Source of the DNA: Heliocidaris tuberculata
Taxonomy: Eukaryota; Echinodermata; Echinoidea; Camarodonta; Echinometridae
Direction of reading: 5' to 3'
NCBI GenBank assembly: GCA_025618425.1
Contig: CM046848.1
Coordinates: 25,420,116 to 25,484,115, forward strand
DNA: 64,000 nt
Shown here: positions 22,111 through 32,500 of the stretch, in pieces
Layout: each line of letters opens with the position of its first letter
Position numbering within the stretch: position 1 is the stretch's first letter
Translations under genes and position numbers: made by a program
The notes under the pieces: model-generated
Databases searched by the model: none
Seen by the model: the letters and a program-made list of their open reading frames with translations, nothing else
What the model was told of the DNA's origin: nothing

Positions 22111-23320
22111 GATTAATTGTTTTTTACAAATCGAACTTTATAGATTTAATATGTCATTTCATTGATATCCTGCTTGAAACCCGAGGTATAAAAATCATAT
22201 ATTTATTCACTCCATAAAAGCCAGACGTATGTCGAATGTGCACAAACATGTAGAAGAAGAAGGCATGTTTCTTTAATTATTTATTTTTTAATGTAAGGAG
22301 TAAGCAAAAGGGATCCTCCATTTTTATAGATCGCTGTGTTTTATGTTAATTACTCAACTCATCGGGTAATACTGGAAGTGTCTGACACTCTTTTATTTTC
22401 ATTCTCTATCAGTGGCGTAGCTATAGGGAGGGACACGGGAACAAACACCCGCCAACCTAATGACGATAAATGAAGCGAATTCAAAATCTCTTTTCTCACA
22501 GTACTATTTACAAAACTGTCAAAAGAGATACGCTGCAATCACACGCTGAATTTCGATTATTAGGAAGATTCTTATCATCGTGACATAATTATTATTCGTG
22601 TAAATCTCTTGAACGCACATACAAGCTGCATTTGATTCTATGACGAATCATTTCAATATGTATAGAATAAACTTTTAATCTTTAGATCTTTCTCTGTTAC
22701 TGTTATTGACATTTTTGTAAATCGTTAAATTGTGCTAATGTGGTACATGAATGTAATTTTTCATGAGGACGCAATATAAAATATATAACCCAAATCAAAG
22801 TATTCGTTAACTTATGCTTTGTTTTTCCTTGATCGATCTCATGACGTCCTTCTTAATAAAGAGGATTTAACCCTTCCTTGGCTTTGTGGCAGCTGAAGAA
22901 ACAGAGAAACAGATTGTAAATGTTTCATTTAAAAAAAAATCGACAAAAATAAGAAGTTATTACAAGATCTCTACTGAAGTGGGGAATCTCCTGTTGGCAA
23001 TGCGGTTATGCAAGTATGATGTCATATATGGAGGACACCTCCGTGTATTAAAACTTTTTAGAAATGCGAGAGGGTTTCCCAAATTACTAAAACTCTCCGG
23101 TGTAATACCTATGAAGGAACAGTCATTTTTGGTGAGGTCATGTAGAAATACCTTTAATATTCCATGAACCAATATGTTTTAACACGGTAAATGGGAGGAT
23201 TCTCCCTCTATGAAATCATGTCATCTGCCAACTGGAGATTCACATAATCATGGTAATATTTGTGATCAGTATTCATGACTTCTTATGCTTAATTTGATGT
23301 TCTCTGCAGGCTTTTACTGA
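22111..23320. other. Non-coding stretch
   Basis: A 93-residue frame at 22886-23167 has no upstream support, no recognised motif and a same-length reverse frame, so it is not called. 'AGTGGCGTAGCTATAGGGAGG' near 22414 is typical of degraded transposon 3' ends in marine invertebrates. Confidence 0.4.
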
Positions 23321-23572
23321 TACACAGCAAAAACTGTGGTGTTAATGGGTGTACATAGAGGACCACACCATGCATTTTACACCGGTGTTAAATTTGTGGT
23401 GTTAGTTCAACACCCAGTTGTGTTATTCTAACACGTTTGGTTGTTATTTTAACACCCTTTGGTGTTTTGTTCCAACTCTATATTTCATAGGGTGTAATTC
23501 TAACACCTGAGGGTGTGGTCCTCTATTAACACCGACTGGTGTCAGTTTTAACACCCCAGTTTTTACAGTGTA
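23321..23572. mobile_element. MITE family E, single copy
   Basis: Inverted ends 'TACACAGCAAAAACTG' and 'CAGTTTTTACAGTGTA', followed by 'GGTGTTAA' words facing each other. The element contains at least nine copies of the word (G)GTGTTA/TAACACC in alternating orientation. 252 bp. Confidence 0.8.
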
Positions 23573-23659
23573 TGTTTCTCTGATTTGTGTTTCTCTTTCC
23601 GCTCGGGTCATTTTGCGTGGAAGGTTATTCATCTTTAATGAGATATAAAGAAAAAGTAG

Positions 23660-23893
23660 ATGAAGAAAAAGAAGGGAAAAAATATAGAGAGGGGAAATGA
23701 AGAATGAGAGAAAATGATAGAGAGAGAGAGAGAGAGGGGGGGCAGAGAGATAGGGATAGAACGAAGGAACGATGACTAAGAGAGCTACCAAGTGAGAGGG
23801 TGCAGCTACAGGAGGAGGAAGAAAGTAAGAGAGAGATAGAGTGAGAGAGAGATGGGGATAGAGAGAGGTTGAGAAAAGACAGAGAGAGAGAGA

Positions 23894-23935
<42 letters not shown>

Positions 23936-23965
23936 AAGAATGAGAGAAAGGGGGAGGGAGATTTC
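23660..23965. repeat. (GA)n-rich tract
   Basis: Purine-rich simple repeat with GAGAGA cores at 23721-23740 and 23879-23930 and degenerate AGAGAGATAG words. Frames on the minus strand (Leu/Ser-rich) are repeat artefacts. Confidence 0.9.
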
Positions 23966-25391
23966 GCTCTGTTGGAAATTGCCTTTCACTTTCGTGCGCA
24001 CGGCTCGTCGGGGCTACACATTTTACGCTGTTTCATTTTGTCGACAAGTAGCAATTCAGAGTTGAAAATTTGAAGAAGAAAAAAATGCTAAACAAAGGAA
24101 AACTACATTTAATCCAAAATCTACTTTGAAATACCTCTGGAATATGGCTACTGGATGAATCATCATGTATTGCATTACATCGCATTGTCTGGTTGTGTTT
24201 ATTGAACTTCCATGTGACTTATAAGGCAGTCATTGTCATGATCTGCGTTAGACTTTGTCGTTCGTGTATCTCGTGCATACATGCATAACGTCGCATGTTG
24301 AGGAGAGACAAATTATCTAAGATAACATTTATAGAAAACATTTTTTAATTTACTGTTTTGTTAATTATCTAGAGTGGGATCTTATGATTGGCAATTGAAG
24401 TTTGGAACTCCGTGCCACGTTCTCTTAATTTGAAAGACATCTTTGTGTTTCCTTTATCTGCTATTGCAGGTACCGAAATATGTAAATCCATGTAATCATA
24501 AATAAACACTGGACATTTAAGTGAGGTGTTATAAAATCAGATAAAAATTGAAGAGGAAGGAAGGGGGGGGGGGGGGGGTGATCACTAGAACAGACAGAAA
24601 TTGCAAGTTGATTGTATATTGTCTCCAAAGAGGATGACTACGCTGGTTACACCTATAAGCTGAATATGCTACTGTGTATACCCCCACGCTACGCTTGTTT
24701 TCTAAGCATTATAGGTTAAAAGAGGGGGGGGGGGGAGAGGTCTCCGTTTTTCTTATTCACTCTGTCGTTATTTTGTTATACTTTAGTCTCCTTCTTTTCC
24801 GGCTACAGGATGTGAAATAAGACTTTACAAACTGAGGACTAAGATCTCTTTAAAAATGCATAATCTTTGCTGTTCAGATACATTTTTCTTTGCAACAATG
24901 CAATTTAGTTTTATACATCATTCAGCCGTCATGTCCTCAGGAGAAGGTTTTCAAAGATTGTATGAAAGTTTAAGCAAAATAATGATGTTCACGTATTCCT
25001 CTAATATACATTTTAAATTTGTCATTTGAAGTTGTGTTTTTTTTCTCTCTCTCTCTCCTCCATTTGCATTACGGAAAGGGAACTTCAGCAACGAAATGAA
25101 ATAGCCTTCTTTCATCGTAAGAAGTTCAAGTGTTTAGATTTCAAGAGACGTAGACTCGTTAGGTAACCATTTGCATCATTTACCAGTTCATCAGCAGTTA
25201 TATTTGTATTTCTGATCAATATTCGTTATACAATTAGTTATTTATAGCTGACATGATATGGTATTAAATTCAGTGGAATCACGATTGATATCTTTTTCTA
25301 TACCTGTAATATTACATGCATTCGTTGTCAACAACAACAACAAAAAACAAACAAAAATTGAGGCAACAAATAAAATTAAATGAAGTCTAAT
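23966..25391. other. Non-coding stretch with G runs
   Basis: Poly(G) at 24563-24580 and 24724-24736. No gene or RNA recognised. Confidence 0.4.
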
Positions 25392-25497
25392 TAGAGGTGT
25401 CGTTGTGGAGTGGTTCAAACACTTTATTGGAGAAGCGAACGTCGTGGTTTCAATCCTTGGCACGGCACTTATGTCCTTCAAGATAAAGTTGAGTTCT
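25392..25497 (+). mobile_element. tRNA-derived SINE fragment
   Basis: Box A-like 'GTTGTGGAGTGGTTCAA' is followed about 35 bases later by box B-like GGTTTCAATCC (25446-25456), then 'TTGGCACGGCAC', which resembles the SINE at 63568. The box B has one mismatch to GGTTCGAATCC with an inserted T. It is cut off by the inverted-repeat element that starts at 25498. Confidence 0.55.
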
Positions 25498-25656
25498 GGG
25501 CCCCGTTGCACAAAACTTACCGTTAATGGTAACTCTGCTATCAATGGTAACTACCATGGTAACATCGCTCAACAGCCAATCAAAATCAAGGTTTCCATGG
25601 GAGTTACCGTTGATGGCAAAGTTACCGTTAATGGTAAGTTTTATGCAACGGGGCCC
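25498..25656. mobile_element. MITE family C, single copy, inserted in a SINE
   Basis: Near-perfect inverted ends: 'GGGCCCCGTTGCACAAAACT' and 'TTTTATGCAACGGGGCCC', with 'TTACCGTTAATGGTAA' words at both ends. 159 bp. If the element proper is GGCCCC...GGGGCC, the flanks give a possible 3-bp duplication CTG. Confidence 0.85.
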
Positions 25657-26054
25657 TGGTCATGTGATTAAATTGTGAAAAAACTGTCTCAAAGCAATTG
25701 GGAAAGGTTGACCACGTCTACATAAGATTTGTTTTATACTGTGTTGTTTATTAATCATCAAAACAGATAAGAAATTGACCCAATCTCACTGAAAAGCACA
25801 TGTACTACGCACAGAAATGGGTATATAGGACTACACACACAAGTGGCATGATTGTTCGGCCCGAACATTTCAGCTATTATTTCTAGTCATTTTTCGAATA
25901 TGAGGGCTTTTGAAGAACAATCCTTTTCAGGGTATTTTTCTACTATAATGTTCTTCCAAACTAACATAAAAGGAATGAGAAAGCTCACAAATTATTTTTC
26001 ACACTTCCCAGAATAGAACTCAACCTTCTCTTTAAGTAAGACAGTTTATCTACA

Positions 26055-26192
26055 GGGGAGCGTTTCATCAAGCGTTTTGTCAGTGATTTCAACCGACAAA
26101 TTTGCTCTCAGCCAATCAGATGCGAGGATTTCAGTAGCTTATAACAGCTGTCGGTTGAAATCACTGACAAAACGCTTGATGAAACGCTCCCC
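26055..26192. mobile_element. MITE family A, copy 2
   Basis: The left arm beginning 'GGGGAGCGTTTCATCAAGCG' pairs with the right arm ending 'CGCTTGATGAAACGCTCCCC' over about 45 bases without a mismatch, so it looks younger than the copy at 10646. Confidence 0.9.
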
Positions 26193-27740
26193 CGTTATTG
26201 ATTCTCTCCACACATGTGTTAAATGGGTACCCGGTAGGATGCGAAAGTCATTTTGATTTGCTCAGCATTGTGAGCGTCTGTAAATAGTCCCTGCAGTTGG
26301 AATGCGCTCCAGGGAGTGGAGAACGTGCATACATTGTGTGCATGCAAACCACGAATACAATGACTAATCTGTATAAAGCCCTCAAAAATATAGCAAATGT
26401 ATATTATTAGGCGCCATGTAATTCCAGAATATTATATATTATATATTACTTGCATTAATCTATTTCAAGTGTTGTCTACTTAACGACGCGAAGATAATGA
26501 TACTTTAGTTATTTAGGTAATTTGTTGACGTACTCAAATCAAGCAAAAACTTTTATCTTTGCCGTGTACAGCGGAGCAGGCGTATGCTCCAAGACCCAGG
26601 GAAAAGACACATTAACCCCTATACCCCCAAAAAGATAATAACAATGGATCTTCAAGTTGGATATCATAAGATTTATCAAAAATAGTAGCTATTATATTCA
26701 CCTCCCCCATAACATTTGAGTGGCCTCGGCAGTTTTTGATTCATTGATGTTCGGCAACGGTACCCAAGTAGGCCACCCCCCCCCCTCCCCCCGTCCCCAG
26801 AGTGTTTAGAGATGCTGGATACGCCACTGTGTTCTTCTGCCATGTCTGCATACGCAAATCAACCGAGCAAATCTCTTACCGTTTTCACTGGATCAATATA
26901 AACCTCCATTCTAAAACAGAACAAAAGATTTTTAGGTTTTTAGATTTCTCACAAGTATTGATTATAACTATTAAAAAAAAACCAAACCCAAACCTTGTAC
27001 AGGTTTAACTTCGATTGATTCTGGTATAAGGGTATGTTGTTTCTTTAACCGTTCAATGAATTGTGTTCAGCCCTTCTCATGTAACGATTGATTGCAGAGA
27101 TAGTAATAGCTCCCACGATCCAAGCATTCAAACTTCCGTGGGATTTCAGAAAAATCGGATAGGGAGGAAGGGGGGGGGGGGGGGGAGTGAAACCCCGAGT
27201 AACATCCAAGAACTACTTTTAGAGATAGGAAGGATAGCCCGGTGTAGATAGTTCTGCGATACCATATAGAGAGACACCACCGGCCCTTCTTTTCTTTATT
27301 CGCTTTTCATGTTGCTTCTTGACATTATTACTAAAATATATAAAAACCACTTAGTTTACTTCAGGTGCATTTATTGTCAAGTCTTGGTTTTTATCGATGA
27401 GATAATGTCATTGTGATGTTAACACATTTCAGTAGGCGACGCACAAGGATAATGAAGCCGTTCTTTGGTTGATCGTATTTTTTTTTTTTTTTGCGATCGT
27501 ATTTTATTTCCAAAAAAAACAACAACAACATATATTTTGATATAGTTGATATCATTTCAGTAGTCTTTTTCTTCCTTATTTTCTTCCTTCCTTTCTTTCT
27601 TTTCTTTGTATTTCCATTTCCTATTAGCTATTCAGTACGTGTGTGTGTGTGGTGTGTGTGCGCGGGGGGGGGGGGGGGTTCGCCCTGTGCGTCCCTCTTT
27701 GCCATACCACTCCGTATGGTATCAATGGTCTTTTTTTCTA
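26193..27740. other. Non-coding stretch with C and G runs
   Basis: Poly(C) at 26777-26793 within 'AGGCCACCCCCC..GTCCCC', poly(G) at 27171-27186, (GT)n plus poly(G) at 27637-27678, and poly(T) at 27478-27492. No gene seen. Confidence 0.4.
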
Positions 27741-27823
27741 TTAACCCATTGCCTACGGGAACCGGATCATTCCTGTAATTAAGCCTATATGGGAATCAGA
27801 TAATCCGGTGGTCAACGGGTTAA
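27741..27823. mobile_element. MITE family K, copy 1 (83 bp)
   Basis: 'TTAACCCATTGCCTACGGGA' at one end and 'GGTCAACGGGTTAA' at the other. A second copy in the opposite orientation is at 41059-41138. The element is very short. Confidence 0.75.
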
Positions 27824-28790
27824 AAAGATAGTCTAAATAATATTATAAATCTCGTCATATAAAAGGAGTAAATATATTATACCATGTTAGTTATTTTCAT
27901 GTGAATTACACTCGGGATATATTTTGATGTTATTGTTTCAAAAGAGGAATAAAGATAAATTTCCAACTTCAAAATGCATTAATTGATTTAATAATTTCAT
28001 TCTATACAACAGCATGCACAGTATAGATATACAACATAATAAAATTAACGTAAATGCAATTGGTGTAGAAATTCTTTGTGACGAAAAACACAATCATTAT
28101 CATTCAAAATTATAACAAGCAATGAATACAATATCTTAAAACATATATCATAAACAGTAAAATGGGCTTCCATTATACTATATAGCAACTGCTTAACACT
28201 AATAACACACTGCAGAAAAAAAATGTACATGTTTAGTGATTTTGATGTACTATAGCTAGCTCCTTGGTATAACCTTTGATAGTAATAATATCAACAATAA
28301 AAACCTGTTATACACATATTGCTTCACTTGATCAATGAATAAAGACAAATTATTCAAGCATGACATTATCACAACATACTGGGTAAAATCTTTGTATCAT
28401 ATGAAAGAGTATATATTTATATTTTACATGAATGATACAAATTTTATCACCACAGTCACAATCATAGTTCTAATAACTGATAGGAAAAAATTAGGTTTCT
28501 TATTTTTTCTATCAACAGAGTACGTATAATGTATTATTTGTGAGTAACAGGCAACTTCCTTTCCTTATTATACTCTCTTGCATACCTTTAAGATAGCTTT
28601 AAAATATGATACTTTTTCGTTGTTTTCACGGCTGTAGTATGAATTCGGAAATCCTTTGGCTATTCATAGGATTTCGCGGTGGGGAAAGTGGAGGAGCAGA
28701 ACAATTTCAGGAATTTTCAATTTCCCAGGCCAGGGAATATGATTTAAGGAATTTCTTTCAGAATACAAAGGAATTTATCCCAAGTTATTG
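27824..28790. other. AT-rich non-coding stretch downstream of the minus-strand GPCR
   Basis: Should contain the 3' UTR of the receptor ending at 28965, but I do not see a convincing polyadenylation signal on the minus strand close to the stop. Confidence 0.35.
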
Positions 28791-28933
28791 GAGGGGGGGG
28801 GGGGGGGGGGTTGTGTCCCTGAGTATAGCGTCTTACGTCTTTGGCCCTAAAACAGGTTTTTGTTTTGATGTTCTTCTTTCTCATTATGGGGGGGGGGGGG
28901 GGCGAAGCTCACCCCCCCCCCCTCCCCCCCCCC
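28791..28933. repeat. Poly(G) and poly(C) runs next to the GPCR stop codon
   Basis: G runs at about 28791-28810 and 28890-28902, and C runs at 28911-28933, the last ending only about 30 bases from the receptor stop. Any 3' UTR of the minus-strand receptor would be transcribed through all of them. Confidence 0.85.
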
Positions 28934-28964
28934 GATATGATCTGCCTATGGTCAAACGACTAAA

Positions 28965-29599
28965 CTACTCCAAGGAAACTTCTGAAATGGAAGAGTCTTC
29001 TTTGTTTTCCAGTTCATCGTTCACATCACTCATTTCCATCGATTCCGTCTTGCCTAAGGTTGATGACGTTCCCGACAACTTCCGGTATATCTCGGGTATT
29101 GTCTTCAGTACAGTCACCAAGTTCTTAGGCCCTCGATGACAGCAACACAGCATTGATTTGAATGCACTTGCATATAAAGAATTAGTCAGTCCATACACGA
29201 ATGGATTCAACGCGCTATTAACAAAGAGGGCGGTATTCGATAAAAATGTCCACAATGATATCTGGCAATAATTTTCTTCTTCTCCTCGCCTAGAGACAAC
29301 GACGTAGAACTGTACCATGTGATGGAGACCAACGGTAACGGTGAAAATGATCAGGGCTACGAGAACCATTCGTAGGAGGCCGACTTTTTGTCGCCGGTGG
29401 TCGTCGCCCTGGTTGCTTCCTCGTCGTAATGAATCGACGCGCGGACCCGGTCGCCATATCTTATGGATGATGATGACGTAACAGGTTGTGCTGAGGATGA
29501 GAGGAACGACGTACTCGGTGACGAAGACAATGATGTAGACAATCAGTTCATCGATTGCCTGGCTGAGGGCCTCGGTGACGACGCTGTAAAATAGGGATC
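28965..29599 (-). CDS. GPCR (405 aa), exon 3: TM5 to C-terminus
   Basis: 635 nt after a 'gatgtag' acceptor, starting with the last two bases of Gly195. It encodes extracellular loop 2, TM5-TM7 and a tail of about 60 residues rich in S/T/E ('[20 protein letters not shown]') that suits receptor kinase phosphorylation. It reads to TAA at 28965-28967. A plus-strand frame across 28606-29139 is a shadow of this exon. Confidence 0.9.
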
Positions 29600-32500
29600 C
29601 TACATCGAAAGTAAGCAAAGATAAACACCATCATAACAGACAACAGCGTGATATAAAGATTTGCTTACTTTTATTTTCTTTTTCAACACTTAAAGGGAAA
29701 CTCTATACCCTGATATTAAGTTGATTTCAAAAGAAGCATACAAATCAAAGAAACAGATCAATGGAAGTTTGAGCAAAATCCGGTAAGAAATAAGAAAGTC
29801 AGGAATTTTTGAAGTTGTATTCAATCAAACACCAATTGGCAACTCCATGACGTATCTTGCGAGCTCCTCTCCCATTTGCCCTGTATTTAAAAAATCATTT
29901 GTTTCTTAAGAAAATATCGAATCTCACATGCACCCTAGATAAAATCATTGCAAATATGTTTCTACACAAAACCTGAGTGAAACGAATGTAGTCCTATTCT
30001 TTCATCAACAATTCAAAATTAAAATTTATAAAATTTTCTGTAGGGAATTGCCAATCTGTATTTGACTGATTACAACTGTAAAAATTCATAACTTTCTTAT
30101 TCATTATGGGATTTTGCCCAAACTTTCACTGATCTGTTTCTACATTTTTTCTTCTTCTTAAGAAACCAATTTTATATCAGGGTGGACTAATCCTTTAAAA
30201 GTGTATATAACTACATGCTCCTGAAAAACATCAATAGATGTCACAATCGAGTCCCCTTTAGGGAGGGTCGCATAATATTTGGTATTAAAAATGACTGAGG
30301 AACCCAAAATGCTTTCCAAATAATGTACTTATTGCATTATGAGGAGGTAATATATATATATATATATATAATGTGATCAATGTTATTATCATTATTATTA
30401 TTATTACTATTATTATTATTATCATTAATATTATTATTATTATAATTATTATTATCATCATCATTATCAAAATATCATATTGTAAAATTATAAAAGTTTC
30501 ATACCGAACCAGACTATAATGCTGACAGTCACAGCATGCCGGATAGTTCGAAATCTTCTAGAGGACAACGGATGAACAATAGCCAAGTATCGGTCGATTG
30601 TCAAGGCACTTAATGTGTAGCATGTCACTCCTTTAGAGACCTGAAAAGATGAAAACAATATTATATTAATTTTTATTTATTCATGTTTAAGTACAATTTG
30701 TGAATAGTTGCTAAAGACTGAATTTCTCACCATTTACATATGTATTTAAAATATATATAAGGATACATTCAATATAACTATTACAAAAGATATGATGATA
30801 TGAGATAATACAGTCTAATAGATAATCAACTAATTATAAACAGACATTTAATCACAGTAAATGCATGAATCCATGAAGAAAAAACATCGTTTTGATCAGT
30901 CATGTGATATATTGATGTCAAAATATATATAGTCAATCTAAGTTGGTAGTATAGGCCAAGAGCAGAATCAGAAGTCCTAGGAAAAGGCCAGAATAGGCCA
31001 AAATTAGACCAGTTCACAGACAATGATATTAACAGATATCTTTCCAGGGGCCAATTGTGACGAACTTTATTATATCCACTGAAATAGGATAGGTGTATAG
31101 TTTTGTCTTTTCCCCTTTTGTTATTTGTTAATCAATATATCTATAAACTCGCTCTTTCTCTCTCTCTTCCTCCCCCTCTCTCTATCGCACATTCCCCCTC
31201 TCTATTTCACCATGTTCACATACCTTCTCTCTTTGTCTCTTTCCCCCTTTATTTTATACGTTCTCTTCTCCAGCTCTCAACACTACGTGAGATCTCACAC
31301 GTATGGACAGCAAAAAATAATTAAACTATGGCGAATTAGAATCTTGGACAATTCTAGTACATGGACAGATCCTTGTGACTTTTCTCCTGCTAACCTTATC
31401 AGAATCAGTTCTTGTTATGCTTTATCGCTTCACACGCCACCTTCTTCAGTTGAAACTTTGACTTAAGGTATTCATTTGTTGCTTTTGTATAAGAGCAAAA
31501 AAGATATCAAAACAAAGAATGTGAAGATTACAAAGGATGGACACTGAAGGTAATGGATGAGCTCTTTTTTTTTCTTATTGTTTGTGCCGTTGTGCGGAAT
31601 TTTTGGTTTTTGTTCAGTTGGGCCTGCTCTTGATCAGAGCAAAAAAAATTTTTTTGTTGTTATGCCTTGTCAATAATTATCATAACGAATCTCGGACACT
31701 AATGGATTGATCTGTATCGGTTCGTTGCGCAAATTCAAAAGAGGCTACCCAAGTCAACCCTCTGCAAATAGATTTGTCACTATTATTATATTATCAAAGA
31801 TATTCGGAGAGACACTTTTAGGTTTTAAGGGGCTAAGGGATAATTTCCCTCTCCCTGACAAATTTGCAACCAAGAAAAAGAAACTCACTTTTATGAAATG
31901 AATTGTCAAACTTTTAATACCTTAAAAAACAAAACCTGGCATATCCTCAAACAGACATAAAAAACTATGTTTAGCAGATTAGCCTATGCAAGGAATAAGA
32001 TTCCCCAGGAAAAAAAAAGCCTTAAAATTTTGGTTATCTCGCTTTGCTCGGTCGCAAGTGTAGTAATAATTCATGCCATATACTCTTGACCTCCTATTGA
32101 TATTACAATATGCGATTAGTGCCATTTTGGTGGTGCTCCTCCCACATAAGGCGTTCCACCGCCCCCGTCCACAAAACAAGAGGGTTTTTTTTATTCTGAA
32201 ATATATTAGATCACCCATAAGCTCTTCCGTTTTGCCTCCACCCCAAAGAAGCCAAGGTCTAAATACGCCTCTACGAGATCCTTGATTGATCAAAAATATT
32301 TTGACAGAATTGATCGATTTGGCATTGTTATGGTTGCTTCGTGCAAAAAAAAAAGCGTTCTTTATCTCTTGAGGATTTCGTATAAAATGAACGTATATGG
32401 TTTTATATATTCATTCTAAAGATCGATTATGACAAAAATCTTGCTGAAAGCAATTGTAAATTTTTATACACATATTGAGAATAAGAACAAATTTAGATGA

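Noticed and set aside
22886..23167. 93-residue frame starting MAAEETEKQ
   Set aside because: No recognised motif, no splice or promoter support, and a similar-length reverse frame; probably chance.
28606..29139. 177-residue plus-strand frame
   Set aside because: Crosses poly(G)/poly(C) runs and then runs antisense to the last exon of the 405-aa receptor.
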